Of a DNA stretch of 64,000 bases, positions 35,101 to 43,901 are shown piece by piece. Under the pieces are notes generated by a model. That model ran no database searches. It saw only the letters and a program-made list of their open reading frames with translations, and was not told the DNA's origin. Positions within the stretch are counted from its first letter, which is position 1; the number at the start of each line of letters is the position of its first letter. Source of the stretch: Cupriavidus agavae (GTDB taxonomy: Bacteria > Pseudomonadota > Gammaproteobacteria > Burkholderiales > Burkholderiaceae). A program made the translations under genes and the position numbers. The DNA lies in NCBI RefSeq assembly GCF_004217045.1, contig NZ_SGXM01000011.1, positions 1-64,000 on the forward strand, written 5' to 3'.

Positions 35101-36137
35101 AAGCCATGCGCGCCAAGGGCCGCCGCGTGCACCAGGCCGATCCGCAGTCGGTGCAGTCGGCCGCCTGCCGCCACGGCACGTTCGTGCCGCCAACGCTGAT
35201 CGAACTCGACTCGATCGAGGAACTGAAGCGCGAAGTGTTCGGACCGGTGCTGCACGTGGTGCGCTACCCGCGCGCCGCGCTGAACACGATGGTCGACCAG
35301 ATCAACCGCACCGGCTACGGCCTGACGCTGGGCATCCACACCCGCATCGACGAAACCATTGCCCAGATCGTGGACCGCGCCCATGTGGGCAACCTCTACG
35401 TGAACCGCAATATCGTGGGCGCCGTGGTGGGCGTGCAGCCGTTTGGCGGCGAGGGCCTGTCGGGCACCGGCCCGAAGGCCGGCGGCCCGTTGTACCTGCA
35501 CCGCCTGCTGTCGGTATGCCCGCAGGATGCCGTGGTGCGCGGCGTGCGCACGTCGGACATGGGCGAGGCCGGGCAGGCGGCGCCGGTATCGGCCGGGCTG
35601 GCGGCGCTCAAGGGCTGGGCGCAGGGCAACCTGCCGGAAGTCGCCGCCGCCTGCGACCAGTTCGCGGCCGCCTCGGCCTCGGGCATTTCGGTAACGCTGC
35701 CGGGCCCCACGGGCGAGCGCAACACGTACTCGCTGCTGCCGCGCGAGCGCGTGCTGTGCCTGGCGCAGCAGGAGTCGGACCTCGCGCTGCAACTGGCCGC
35801 CGTGCTGGCAGTGGGCGCCCAGGCGTTGTGGGTTGACACACCGCTGGCAAAGTCGCTGTTGGCTCGGCTGCCGGCCGCAGTACAATCGCGCGTCCGCACG
35901 GTTTCTGACTGGACCGCGACGGACATCGCATTCGACGCGGTGCTGCACCACGGCGATTCCGACCAGTTGCGCACCGTCTGCGAGCAGGTGGCGACGCGTC
36001 CGGGCCCGATCGTCGGCGTCCAGGGCCTGGCCCAGGGTGAACCGAACATCGCGCTGGAGCGTTTGTTGATCGAACGTTCGCTGTCCGTCAACACGGCGGC
36101 AGCGGGCGGCAATGCAAGCCTGATGACGATCGGCTGA
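32175..36137 (+). CDS. putA: Trifunctional PutA: repressor, proline dehydrogenase, P5C dehydrogenase
   Basis: A 1320-residue membrane-associated flavoprotein oxidising proline to glutamate. Residues 1-50 form a ribbon-helix-helix DNA-binding domain (TTTLGVKLDDASRERLKRVA), as in autorepressing PutAs. The proline dehydrogenase barrel includes RLVKGAYWDSEIKRAQ, THNAHT and the FAD-contacting GTHETLLAYLVRRLLENGAN. The aldehyde dehydrogenase domain has Glu886 in ETGGQNA and catalytic Cys920 in GQRCSALR. A C-terminal extension follows the ALDH part, as in long PutAs. The start ATG at 32175 has GGAGAA upstream and begins the RHH domain. GTTGCA operators upstream support autoregulation. Confidence 0.97.
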   Translation: MATTTLGVKLDDASRERLKRVAQSIDRTPHWLIKQAIFTYLEQVERGHLPHEAGNGAAHDGDGSDAGEFAQGEALAQPFLEFAQSIQPQSVLRAAITSAYRRPETDCVPVLLEQARLPKAEADAAIKMARTLAQKLREQKVGTGREGLVQGLIQEFSLSSQEGVALMCLAEALLRIPDKATRDALIRDKISGANWQSHLGQSPSLFVNAATWGLLLTGRLVATHTEAGLSKALTRIIGKGGEPLIRKGVDMAMRLMGEQFVTGETISEALANARKYEAEGFRYSYDMLGEAAMTEADAQRYLASYEQAIQAIGQASRGRGIYEGPGISIKLSALHPRYSRAQHERVISELYGRLKSLTLMARQYDIGINIDAEEADRLEISLDLLERLCFEPELAGWNGIGFVVQGYQKRCPFVIDYLIDLARRSRHRLMIRLVKGAYWDSEIKRAQVDGLEGYPVYTRKVYTDVAYVACARKLLSVPDAIYPQFATHNAHTLSAIYQIAGQSYYPGQYEFQCLHGMGEPLYDQIVGPKSDGKFNRPCRIYAPVGTHETLLAYLVRRLLENGANTSFVNRIADESIPLDELVADPVAVVESMHKTEGTLGLPHPRIPHPRELYGEARANSAGIDLSNEHRLASLSSALLAGTSESHRAEPLLGADVARGDAKLEPVLNPADHRDVVGQVGEATPGEVEAALVAAVNVAPIWQATPPEVRAAALERAADLMEAQMQQLMGIIMREAGKTFTNAIAEVREAVDFLRYYAVQVRETFSNDTHRPLGPVVCISPWNFPLAIFTGQVAAALAAGNPVLAKPAEQTPLIAAAAVRLLREAGVPAGAVQLLPGRGETVGAALVGDARVKGVMFTGSTEVARLLQRNVAGRLDAAGRPIPLIAETGGQNAMIVDSSALAEQVVGDVVNSAFDSAGQRCSALRVLCVQDDVADRILEMLKGAMGELTLANPDRLSTDVGPVIDEEARGNIVRHIEAMRAKGRRVHQADPQSVQSAACRHGTFVPPTLIELDSIEELKREVFGPVLHVVRYPRAALNTMVDQINRTGYGLTLGIHTRIDETIAQIVDRAHVGNLYVNRNIVGAVVGVQPFGGEGLSGTGPKAGGPLYLHRLLSVCPQDAVVRGVRTSDMGEAGQAAPVSAGLAALKGWAQGNLPEVAAACDQFAAASASGISVTLPGPTGERNTYSLLPRERVLCLAQQESDLALQLAAVLAVGAQALWVDTPLAKSLLARLPAAVQSRVRTVSDWTATDIAFDAVLHHGDSDQLRTVCEQVATRPGPIVGVQGLAQGEPNIALERLLIERSLSVNTAAAGGNASLMTIG

Positions 36138-36297
36138 GGCCCCGGCCTTTTCTGACCGCGCATCAGACGCGCGGGCAGGGGACGGCGATCCCGACCCTGC
36201 CGCGCACCACAGGAACGGCCCGGCGCTGCCAACGCCGTGCCGCGAATATGCCGACAACGGCACCATATGGCACCCGATTGGGACCCAAGGAGAACTG

Positions 36298-37449
36298 ATG
36301 AGCTCGACATTCCGCAAGACGGCCATGACCGTCGCCATGGCCGTCGCCGGCCTGACCGCCGCTTCGGCTGCTTTTGCCCAGGCCCAGGAAATCAAGCTGG
36401 GCTACGCCGGCCCGCTGACCGGCGGCCAGGCGCAGTACGGCAAGGACATGCAGAACGGCATCGTGCTGGCGATCGACGACATGAACGCCACCAAGCCCAA
36501 GATCGGCGGCAAGGAAGTCAAGTTCGTGCTGGTCTCCGAGGATGACCAGGCCGACCCGAAGACCGGCTCGGTGGTGGCGCAGAAGCTGGTGGACGCCGGC
36601 ATCCAGGGCATGCTCGGCCACTTCAATTCGGGCACCAGCATCCCGGCCTCGATGGTCTACAACCGTGCCGGCATCCCCCAGATCGCCATGGCCACGGCCC
36701 CCGAGTACACCCGCCAGGGCTTCAAGACCACGTTCCGCATGATGACGTCCGACACCCAGCAGGGTTCGGTGATCGGCGCCTACGTGGTGAAGAAGCTGGG
36801 CGCCAAGAACATCGCCATCGTCGATGACCGCACCGCCTACGGCCAGGGCCTGGCCGACGAGTTCGAGAAGGCCGCCAAGGCCGCCGGCGGCAAGATCGTG
36901 CGCCGCGAGTTCACGAACGACAAGGCCGTGGACTTCAAGGCCGTGCTGACCAACATCAAGCGCAGCAACCCGGACATCATTTTCTACGGCGGCGCCGAGA
37001 CGCAGTCGGCCCCGATGGCCAAGCAGGTCAAGGAACTGGGCATGAAGGCCCCGCTGGTGTCGGGCGAAATGTCGAAGACCGACAACTTCCTGAAGCTGGC
37101 CGGCAATGCCGCCGACGGTACCGTGGTGTCGCTGGCCGGCCTGCCGCTGGAGCAGATGCCGGGCGGCGCCGCCTACGAGAAGAAGTACGAAAAGCGCTTC
37201 GGCTCGAAGGTCCAGACGTACTCGCCGTACGCCTATGACGGCGCCACCGCGCTGATGACTGCCATGGTCAAGGCCGGCTCGGCCGACCCGGCGCGCTACC
37301 TGCCGGTACTGGCTGCCACGAGCATGCAGGGCGTGACCACCAAGACGCTGGCCTACGATGCACGCGGCGACCTGAAGGACGGTGGCATCACCGTCTACAA
37401 GGTCGTGGGCGGCAAGTGGACCGTGCTGGAGACCGTGGGCGGCAAGTAA
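36298..37449 (+). CDS. Liv-type ABC transporter substrate-binding protein next to putA
   Basis: A 383-residue periplasmic binding protein of the LivJ/LivK type. The signal peptide (about 27 residues) ends SAAFAQ, and the mature part opens EIKLGYAGPLTGGQAQYGKD, the ligand-binding start of leucine/isoleucine/valine receptors. LGHFNSGTSIPASMVYNRAG is also typical. AAGGAG supports the ATG at 36298. No permease or ATPase genes adjoin it, so it must borrow a transporter; the LivH-LivMG-LivF set at 6849-10517 shares a control motif with putA and is a candidate. A strong terminator follows. Confidence 0.9.
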   Translation: MSSTFRKTAMTVAMAVAGLTAASAAFAQAQEIKLGYAGPLTGGQAQYGKDMQNGIVLAIDDMNATKPKIGGKEVKFVLVSEDDQADPKTGSVVAQKLVDAGIQGMLGHFNSGTSIPASMVYNRAGIPQIAMATAPEYTRQGFKTTFRMMTSDTQQGSVIGAYVVKKLGAKNIAIVDDRTAYGQGLADEFEKAAKAAGGKIVRREFTNDKAVDFKAVLTNIKRSNPDIIFYGGAETQSAPMAKQVKELGMKAPLVSGEMSKTDNFLKLAGNAADGTVVSLAGLPLEQMPGGAAYEKKYEKRFGSKVQTYSPYAYDGATALMTAMVKAGSADPARYLPVLAATSMQGVTTKTLAYDARGDLKDGGITVYKVVGGKWTVLETVGGK

Positions 37450-37468
37450 GCCACCCACCCCGCTCGAC

Positions 37469-37547
37469 GCGGGCCGGACGGCTTTCCTCCGTCCGGCCCG
37501 CGGGTAGAACTGACGCCACCCGGGCGATGCCCGCGGTGGCGTTTTTT
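37469..37547 (+). terminator. Tandem stem-loops with terminator after the binding-protein gene
   Basis: A 13-bp perfect stem (GCGGGCCGGACGG at 37469-37481 with 37489-37501) is followed by ACGCCACC (37513-37520) pairing with GGTGGCGT (37535-37542) and a T-run. Confidence 0.88.
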
Positions 37548-37656
37548 GTCTGGCGGATCGCATTCAGACATTTAAGCGATCACCGATTGCCGCCCGGCAG
37601 CCCGTGCCGCTAGCCTGCTCCGCTGAGCCGTCGCCCGATGGCGATGGGAGGCGAAG

Positions 37657-37794
37657 ATGGCAGTGTTCCATGCGGATGACACGTATGAAGGATGCCCGGG
37701 AGGCCGGGACAGGAAGATTCACGCTTTCAGCAACGCCCTCAAGAGTTTCTCGCTGGCCAGAATCCACCTTCCGAGAATGAGGGGGCGGCCATGA
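37657..37794 (+). CDS. 45-residue small protein, first gene of a coupled mini-operon
   Basis: An ATG with a good GGGAGGCGAAG Shine-Dalgarno opens 45 codons (MAVFHADDTYEGCPGGRDRK, then a basic tail ending RMRGRP). The TGA overlaps the start of the next gene as ATGA, the classical sign of translational coupling. I do not recognise the product; it is basic and has no membrane segment. It may be a real small protein or a translated leader. Base composition is lower in GC than putA and the TPR gene around it, which suggests an acquired module. Confidence 0.45.
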   Translation: MAVFHADDTYEGCPGGRDRKIHAFSNALKSFSLARIHLPRMRGRP

Positions 37795-38132
37795 GCGTTG
37801 CCTCTTCAGAGTTGAGTCCGAGAACGAAAACGCAGGGGAAGACCGTTCGGGTCGAAACGCTCTATCTCGACGAGATCCCGGGCGCCATGGACAAGATGGG
37901 ATGGAAGGTGTCTGCGGCATGGAGCCGTGATCGATGCCTGTCCAAGGCTGAAATCGCGGCTTACATGGGTCTGCCCTTCCGGTTGCGAAGTCTGACGTTC
38001 GCTGGCTTCGTCCCCGTGCGGAACGCTGACTTCCGCCGATGGCAGAACGTCCGGAACGAAGGCGGCGACTTTTTCGTCTTTTCCGATATCCATTGGGCCG
38101 ATCCGCGCATCAATCATGTGGCATTGCCTTAA
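37791..38132 (+). CDS. 113-residue protein of unknown function
   Basis: The ATG at 37791 has GAGGGGG upstream and overlaps the stop of the 45-residue frame (ATGA). The product is soluble, with a globular-looking core (KVSAAWSRDRCLSKAEIAAY, FAGFVPVRNADFRRW) and a C-terminus FSDIHWADPRINHVALP. I do not recognise a family. The next gene overlaps its end by 17 nt, so the three frames 37657-38481 appear to be one transcriptional and translational unit. Confidence 0.6.
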   Translation: MSVASSELSPRTKTQGKTVRVETLYLDEIPGAMDKMGWKVSAAWSRDRCLSKAEIAAYMGLPFRLRSLTFAGFVPVRNADFRRWQNVRNEGGDFFVFSDIHWADPRINHVALP

Positions 38133-38481
38133 GCGTCATTGGCCTGTGTTTCTGCTTGGCGCGTGGCCTCTATTTGTCTTGAGTCTCGCCCGGCAAGGCG
38201 TTTCATTCGAGCCAGATTGCTGGAGCCCGAACCGGGAGTACTATCTGGTGACCAGGGAAAGCTGGTTATCCAAGGTTTTCTTCACGAGAGACCGTGAAGA
38301 GGGCTGGATACTCGTTTTCGATAAGTACGGCCATCTCCACCACCGCTATGAAGGGTCGATCGCCCAATTTGGAGGGCCATCCTGGTTCAAGGATAGCGTC
38401 ATCATCACCGCAGACCCCGGCGCGGTGATCACACTTCCCACGGATGCGGTCGGCAACGGCCCTGATCGACGATGCTTCTGA
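38116..38481 (+). CDS. 121-residue membrane-anchored or secreted protein of unknown function
   Basis: Overlaps the preceding gene by 17 nt. Residues 8-25 (HWPVFLLGAWPLFVLSLA) are a signal anchor or uncleaved signal sequence; the remaining 95 residues are polar and would lie in the periplasm. The pattern CWSPNREYYLVTRESW, then GWILVFDKYGHLHHRYEG and SWFKDSVII resembles small periplasmic proteins found as immunity partners of secreted toxins (DUF6201-like), but I am not certain. No toxin or VgrG gene is visible nearby. Confidence 0.6.
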   Translation: MWHCLKRHWPVFLLGAWPLFVLSLARQGVSFEPDCWSPNREYYLVTRESWLSKVFFTRDREEGWILVFDKYGHLHHRYEGSIAQFGGPSWFKDSVIITADPGAVITLPTDAVGNGPDRRCF

Positions 38482-38498
38482 TTCGCCGCGCGTCCTCA

Positions 38499-38547
38499 CC
38501 CCACCCCAATTTCCCCCGTCAACCCCAATCAACCCCCAATCTCCCCC
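38499..38547 (+). repeat. Phased C-run tract (G-quadruplex on the minus strand, possible rut site)
   Basis: Six runs of four or five C occur at 38499, 38504, 38513, 38523, 38533 and 38543, the last four spaced by 10 nt. The opposite strand therefore has six G-runs with loops of 1-6 nt, meeting the usual G4 pattern. The sense RNA is C-rich and G-poor, as in Rho utilisation sites. Confidence 0.7.
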
Positions 38548-38573
38548 TCTCCTCCGCGAAGCAGGTCACGCCA

Positions 38574-40571
38574 ATGGCGCATAATTCCGCTTTTGCAGAA
38601 TTCATGAAGGAGCGGACCTTGCAGGATGTCCGTTACGACCAAGCCATTGCGCTGGCCAACGCCGGCCGCCATGACGAAGCATTGCAGGTAGCCGACCAGC
38701 TGTGGGCGGCGCATCCCGAAGTTGTCGACTATGCCGCGCTGCGCGCGCAGATCCAGTCCGATCGTGGCGATGTGGCCGCGGCGCTGGCTGCGCTCGACGA
38801 GGCCATGGCGCGGCTGCCCGAGCTGGCGCTGGCGCCGATGCACCGCTGGGCGTCGCGCGGGGCGCTGGCGCATATGTATGGCACGCTGCTGATGCGCGAG
38901 GGCCGCGATGCCGAGGCGCAGCCGTGGCTGCACGAGGCGGCGCGCCGCAACGGGCTGGCTACCGGCGAGTGGGCCGCGCATTTCTATGCCGGCTTCGTGG
39001 CATTCCGCCTGAACGATTTCGCGCTGGCCGGCCGCTACTGGCACGACCTGCTGTACCGCGCGCCGGACCTCGGTGCCAGCGACATCCTGCCGCTCGTGCA
39101 GGACTACGTGGCGCGCAGCGATGCCGCCGGGCAGCCCGGCGAGCCACTGCTGCGGATCTGCCTGGGCCGGATCGCGCTCGACTCCCCGGAACTGCTCGAT
39201 CTGACCCCCGCACAGGGCGACTCCCTGGCGGCGGCGCAGGCCGAACTGGTGCTGGCGACGCAGCCGGACCATCCGGAAGCCCGCCGGCTGCGCGCCCCGC
39301 TGCGGCTCGGCGCGGACCCGGCGGCAGCGCTCGACGACCTGGAGACCTACCTGCGTCAGCGGCCCGATCCGCTCGCGCAGGTGCGCGCCCTGACGTGGCG
39401 CCACCAGGCCAGTTCGGCGGCCGGTGCCACTGCCCCGGCGCAGCCGGCCTGGACTGGCTTCGCCATGACGGCCGACGCCGACGACGGCGCGCTGTACTTC
39501 CAGGCCGCGGCGGCGCTGGGCGCATTCATCGACGAGGTGCCTGCCGCGCAGCCGGCGCTGAAACCCATGCTGGAGGCCACCTGCCGCAAGGGGCTGGCCT
39601 GCTTCGAGGCGTATTTCGCGACGGGCGAGGGCGATGCGCAGGGCCACGGCGGCAACGCCGATCCCCACCTGTATTCGCTGCTGTGCCGGCTGCTGGCGCG
39701 CACGCTGCCCGCCGATGCCGCCCATCTCGAAGAGAAGGTTGCGCTGCACCAGAAGGGCATGGCGGCCAGCGATTTCATCGATCACTGGGTCGACATGCTC
39801 GACGCCTACGCCTCGGCCGGCGAGCACCAGAAGGTGGTGGACCTGGCCGGCGAGGTGCTGAACCGGTATCCGGTCGAGCGCAACCCGGCTGACGTGAGCT
39901 GGGCGTTCAGCCGGCTCGTGGCGGCCTGGGCCGCGATTGGCGGGCGCGAGGCTACGGAGTCGGCCAGCGCCGCGTTGTCACACATGGACGGCCGGCTCGA
40001 CGCGCTGCCGGTGGAGGCACGCAGCGAGGGTGCGCACGCCATGGCGCATGCACGTGCTCATTACGGCATTTTGCTCGCCAGCGGCATGGCGGCGATGGAC
40101 GAACACGACCGCACCGACGCGCGGGCCGAACTGGAGGCGCTGCAACGCCGCTCGCTGCTGGTGGAGGATGCCTGGCTCTATGGGCGCTTCGGCCAGATCT
40201 GGCGCGACGTCGGTGACAACGACCGGGCGCTGCCGCTGGTCGAACAGGCCGTGGCACTGGGCGGTGGCGATCCGCGCACACAGGCGCAGGCGCGCGTCCA
40301 GCGTGCCCGGTTGCTGGCGGACCTGAACCGCCAGCCGGAGGCGCTGACCGACTTCCAGATGGCCTTTGCCGCCCGGGACGACTGGAACGCCGAAACCTGG
40401 CTGGTGGCCGTGCAGGCCGCGGTGGCGCTGGGCCAGCGGGAGACCGCGCTGGGCTGGTTCGAGCGGGCCAGGGCACTCGGGGCCGAGGCCGGTGCGACGC
40501 GGGGCCTGTACGCCAAGACCGAGGCCGCCCTCAAGGCCACCCGGCCAAAGTGGAAGGTCTGGGGCGTCTGA
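38574..40571 (+). CDS. Tetratricopeptide-repeat protein
   Basis: A 665-residue soluble protein made largely of degenerate TPR-like helix pairs. Clear repeats are RYDQAIALANAGRHDEALQV near the N-terminus and DNDRALPLVEQAVALGG and GQRETALGWFERARALG near the C-terminus. There is no signal peptide or catalytic domain. TPR arrays are protein-interaction scaffolds; no partner is suggested by the neighbours. The ATG at 38574 is selected because an in-frame start at 38472 would translate the low-complexity C-run tract; AGCAGG is a weak Shine-Dalgarno. High third-position GC supports real coding over the entire length. Confidence 0.85.
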   Translation: MAHNSAFAEFMKERTLQDVRYDQAIALANAGRHDEALQVADQLWAAHPEVVDYAALRAQIQSDRGDVAAALAALDEAMARLPELALAPMHRWASRGALAHMYGTLLMREGRDAEAQPWLHEAARRNGLATGEWAAHFYAGFVAFRLNDFALAGRYWHDLLYRAPDLGASDILPLVQDYVARSDAAGQPGEPLLRICLGRIALDSPELLDLTPAQGDSLAAAQAELVLATQPDHPEARRLRAPLRLGADPAAALDDLETYLRQRPDPLAQVRALTWRHQASSAAGATAPAQPAWTGFAMTADADDGALYFQAAAALGAFIDEVPAAQPALKPMLEATCRKGLACFEAYFATGEGDAQGHGGNADPHLYSLLCRLLARTLPADAAHLEEKVALHQKGMAASDFIDHWVDMLDAYASAGEHQKVVDLAGEVLNRYPVERNPADVSWAFSRLVAAWAAIGGREATESASAALSHMDGRLDALPVEARSEGAHAMAHARAHYGILLASGMAAMDEHDRTDARAELEALQRRSLLVEDAWLYGRFGQIWRDVGDNDRALPLVEQAVALGGGDPRTQAQARVQRARLLADLNRQPEALTDFQMAFAARDDWNAETWLVAVQAAVALGQRETALGWFERARALGAEAGATRGLYAKTEAALKATRPKWKVWGV

Positions 40572-40624
40572 GGCACAGCTGTGTGACCCGCCGCACGAGA
40601 CTATTCTCAATTTGAAAGACCTAC

Positions 40625-40660
40625 AAAAGCGCGATCGCAGGAGATCGCGCTTTTTCTTTT
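40625..40660 (+). terminator. Terminator after the TPR gene
   Basis: AAAAGCGCGATC (40625-40636) pairs with GATCGCGCTTTT (40643-40654), followed by more T. Confidence 0.92.
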
Positions 40661-40738
40661 GGAAAGACCGGCGTTGGCTGCATGATAGAAAAAGTGTCGG
40701 ACAAGCACTGACACTTTGAAACGTGTCCTTCCATTACC

Positions 40739-41962
40739 ATGTCGCGCATGAATGGATTGAGCCAACTTTTCCCCTCGCTGCCATTGGCACCGGGCGGCCT
40801 GTTCTGGGTGGGCCTCGCGCTGGTAGGCGCGGGCCTGGCCGGAGAGGTCTGCCGCCGCTGGCTGCGCTGCCCGCGTATCGTCGGTTACGCGGTGGTCGGG
40901 CTGTTCGCCGGCATGCTCGGCCGCAGCATCGTCGACGACAACATGATCGCCCAGACCCGGGTGCTGATCGACATGGCGCTGGCCCTGGCGCTGTTCGAAC
41001 TCGGCCACCGGCTGTCGCTGTCATGGCTGCGTGCCAACCGCTGGCTGCTGTTCACGAGCGCCGCCGAGAGCCTGCTGACCTGGGGGCTGGTGGCCACGGC
41101 GCTGCAATGGCTTGGCGCGTCGCCGGGCGTGGCGATCCTGGCCGGTGGCATCGCGGTGAGCACCTCGCCGACCATCGTCCTGCAGCTCAAGAACGAGTTG
41201 CGCGCCGAAGGGCAGGTCACCGAGCGCCTGATGGCGATGTCGGCGCTGAACTCGATCTACGCGGCGGCCATCGTCCAGCTGGCCACGGGCTGGCTCCATT
41301 CCGAATACGGCAACCTTGGCGCGGCGCTGCTGCATCCGCTGTATCTGCTGGTGGGTTCGTGCCTGCTGGCGTGGGTGGTGGGCAAGGTCGGCCATGCGAT
41401 CTATGCCCGGATGTCGGCTGACGATCACTACAGCTTCCTGGTGCTGGTGGGGCTGGTGCTGTTCACGCTGGCGCTGACGCGGGTGCTGAAGCTGTCGATG
41501 CCGCTGACGCTGATGCTGGCGGGCGTGGTCTTCAAGCACCAGGACCGCCAGCCGCATGTGTGGCCGACGCACTTCGGCAGCGCCGGCAGCCTGCTGATCA
41601 TCGTCATGGTGGTGTCGCTGGGCCTGCCGCTGACGGCGCAGGACTGGATCATCGGCGGCTCGCTGGCCGTTGCGCTGGTCGTGCTGCGCCACGTGGCCAA
41701 GCTGGTGGGCGTGGTCTCGCTCGGTTCGTTCTCGGGGCTCAGCCTGCGCCAGGCCATGGCGCTGGGTCTGGCGCTGGCGCCGATGTCGGGGCTGGCCTAT
41801 CTTCTGATGAGCGACGTGGCGCGCCTGTATCCGGGCACCGGTGCGCCGCTCGCTTCGATCATCCTTTGCGCGCTTGCCATCGAGCAGCTGGCGGGCCCGA
41901 TCATCGCGGCGTGGGCGCTGCGCTACGCGGGCGAGGCAAGGAACAATGGAGGAGGGCGCTGA
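40739..41962 (+). CDS. Monovalent cation:proton antiporter (CPA2/KefB-like membrane domain)
   Basis: A 407-residue protein with about 12 membrane segments and the Na+/H+ exchanger fold of KefB/KefC, for example [20 protein letters not shown] and [20 protein letters not shown]. The C-terminal TrkA-N/RCK regulatory domain of classical Kef proteins is absent, since the chain ends after the last membrane helix. The stop codon overlaps the start of the YbdK-like ligase gene by one base, so the two are translationally coupled. A dyad AAAGTGTC/GACACTTT (about 40690-40717) precedes the start. In Kef systems glutathione gates the channel, which fits the neighbour. Confidence 0.85.
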   Translation: MSRMNGLSQLFPSLPLAPGGLFWVGLALVGAGLAGEVCRRWLRCPRIVGYAVVGLFAGMLGRSIVDDNMIAQTRVLIDMALALALFELGHRLSLSWLRANRWLLFTSAAESLLTWGLVATALQWLGASPGVAILAGGIAVSTSPTIVLQLKNELRAEGQVTERLMAMSALNSIYAAAIVQLATGWLHSEYGNLGAALLHPLYLLVGSCLLAWVVGKVGHAIYARMSADDHYSFLVLVGLVLFTLALTRVLKLSMPLTLMLAGVVFKHQDRQPHVWPTHFGSAGSLLIIVMVVSLGLPLTAQDWIIGGSLAVALVVLRHVAKLVGVVSLGSFSGLSLRQAMALGLALAPMSGLAYLLMSDVARLYPGTGAPLASIILCALAIEQLAGPIIAAWALRYAGEARNNGGGR

Positions 41963-43077
41963 TGTCGCTCGAACCGTTCGCCCATTCCGAGGCGCTGACC
42001 TTTGGCGTGGAGCTGGAACTGCAGCTCGTCAATCGCCATGACTATGACCTGGCGCCGTTCGCGCCGGACCTGATCCGCGCGCTCAAGGGTGCCCAGCACG
42101 CCGGCGATATCAAGCCCGAGATCAGCCCCTCGATGATCGAGATCAGCACCGGCATCTGCCACAGCTATGCGCAGGCGCTTGAGGAGCTGACCGTGATGCG
42201 TGACCTGATGGTCAACGCCTCGCGCGGCCTGAACCTGGGCATCTGCGGTGGCGGCACGCACCCGTTCCAGGTCTGGTCGGACCGCACGATCTCGGACTCG
42301 CCGCGCTACCAGTACATTTCCGAACTGTATGGCTATCTGGCCAAGCAGTTCACGGTATTCGGCCAGCACGTCCACATCGGCTGCCCGAGCGCCGACGAAT
42401 CGCTGTTCCTGCTGCATGCCATCGGGCGCTACGTACCGCACTTCATCGCGCTGGCCGCATCGTCGCCGTACGTCCAGGGCGTGGATACCGGGTTCGCATC
42501 GGCCCGGCTGAACTCGGTGGCGGCGTTCCCGATGAGCGGCCGTGCCCCCCACGTGCTGACCTGGGATGGCTTCGAGGCGTACTTCAACAAGATGCGCGCA
42601 ACCGGCGTGATCGAGAGCATGAAGGATTTCTATTGGGATATCCGTCCCAAGCCGGAATTCGGCACGATCGAGGTCCGCGTCATGGATACGCCGCTGACGG
42701 TGCAGCGCGCCTGCGACATCGCCGCGTATATCCAGGCACTGGCGCGCTACCTGCTGCTGTCGCGCCCGTTCATGCCGCAGGAAGACGACTACCTCGTGTA
42801 CACCTTCAACCGCTTCCAGGCTTGCCGGTTCGGGTTGGAAGGCGAGTACGTGCATCCGAACGAACTGACCCGGATGCCGATCGCGGATCATATTTTGTCC
42901 ATTTGCGATGCGCTGGAGCCGCATGCCGAGGCGCTCGGCTCGTTGCAGGCGCTGGCCAATATCCGCGCGCTGGCGGCTTCGCGCGACAACGACGCGCATT
43001 GGGTGCGTACCGTCAACGACGAAGCGCACAGCCTGCGCGACACGGTCCGGCGTACCTGCGAAGCCTGGGAATCGTAG
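41962..43077 (+). CDS. Carboxylate-amine ligase, glutamate-cysteine ligase 2 (YbdK) family
   Basis: A 371-residue ATP-grasp-like ligase of the YbdK/GCS2 family, which has weak glutamate-cysteine ligase activity in E. coli. Motifs are [13 protein letters not shown] at about residues 11-23, [20 protein letters not shown] and [16 protein letters not shown], all conserved in the family. GGAGGAGG precedes the ATG at 41962. It is coupled to the antiporter gene upstream, a pairing seen in other beta-proteobacteria. The true product may be a gamma-glutamyl compound other than glutathione. Confidence 0.92.
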   Translation: MSLEPFAHSEALTFGVELELQLVNRHDYDLAPFAPDLIRALKGAQHAGDIKPEISPSMIEISTGICHSYAQALEELTVMRDLMVNASRGLNLGICGGGTHPFQVWSDRTISDSPRYQYISELYGYLAKQFTVFGQHVHIGCPSADESLFLLHAIGRYVPHFIALAASSPYVQGVDTGFASARLNSVAAFPMSGRAPHVLTWDGFEAYFNKMRATGVIESMKDFYWDIRPKPEFGTIEVRVMDTPLTVQRACDIAAYIQALARYLLLSRPFMPQEDDYLVYTFNRFQACRFGLEGEYVHPNELTRMPIADHILSICDALEPHAEALGSLQALANIRALAASRDNDAHWVRTVNDEAHSLRDTVRRTCEAWES

Positions 43078-43105
43078 AAACTTTAAATCGGGCGATTCCG
43101 GCGCA

Positions 43106-43852
43106 TCATGCGCCGTGCGGCACGGTAGCGCCGTCGCGGCCCGACACCAGGCCCAACTGCTGGTTGGCGGGCACCGCGATATCGATCAGCTTCGGACGCG
43201 GCAGGTTCAGGCTGCGCATCATCGCGATGAACTCCTCGCGCGAGCGGCCCGCCACCCGGCTGTTCGTGGCGCGCTCGGCGCCGATGGTCGAGACGGTCCG
43301 GCCCTTGTAGTCATGGGCCGGATAGACCTGGGTGTCATCCGGCAGGCGGAAGAGTTTCTGCGTCAGGCTGTCGAACAGCGTCCCTGCATCACCGGACTGG
43401 AAATCGGTCCGCCCGCACCCGTCGATCAGCAGCGCATCGCCCGTGAAGATCCGCCTCGCAATGCCGCCGGCGGTTGATTCCTCCCAGAGATAGCTCATGC
43501 TGCCGGCCGTATGGCCCGGCGTGTGCATCGCACGCAATTGCTGGCTGCCGAAGGTCAGCGTGTCGCCGTCGATCAGCTGTTTCCGGGCCGGCTTGATATC
43601 GCAGCCCGACGGGGCGGCGGTACTGGCGCCGGTCAGCGCGGCAAGGTGGCCGGCCGAGGTGATGTGGTCGGCGTGCGCGTGAGTCTCGGCGATCCAGACC
43701 AGCCTGGCGCCGGTCTCCTTGACCACGGCCAGGTCGCGCTCGCACTGGCGGTCGACCGGGTCGATCAGCACGGCCTCGCGCGTGGCGGCATCGATCAGCA
43801 GATAGGTGAACGTTGAGGATACGTCGTCGAATAGCTGGTGGAAGGTCTGCAT
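43106..43852 (-). CDS. MBL-fold persulfide dioxygenase-like (ETHE1/Blh) protein
   Basis: A 248-residue metallo-beta-lactamase-fold protein. The metal-binding motif THAHADH has His58, His60, Asp62 and His63, [10 protein letters not shown] and the [16 protein letters not shown] segment complete the ETHE1-type active site. ETHE1 enzymes use one iron to oxidise glutathione persulfide to sulfite. The gene is convergent with the YbdK-like ligase (28-bp gap), placing two glutathione-linked enzymes side by side. Confidence 0.9.
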   Translation of the reverse strand: MQTFHQLFDDVSSTFTYLLIDAATREAVLIDPVDRQCERDLAVVKETGARLVWIAETHAHADHITSAGHLAALTGASTAAPSGCDIKPARKQLIDGDTLTFGSQQLRAMHTPGHTAGSMSYLWEESTAGGIARRIFTGDALLIDGCGRTDFQSGDAGTLFDSLTQKLFRLPDDTQVYPAHDYKGRTVSTIGAERATNSRVAGRSREEFIAMMRSLNLPRPKLIDIAVPANQQLGLVSGRDGATVPHGA

Positions 43853-43901
43853 GGCCGTTTTCTTATTTTGGGACTTCCATCATAGACGCCGCACGCGACG
43901 G

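Noticed and set aside
32049-36395. A 1448-codon open frame on the minus strand opposite putA
   Set aside because: It mirrors putA exactly, has Arg/Ala/His-rich low-complexity composition and no domain, as expected from high-GC codon bias on the opposite strand.
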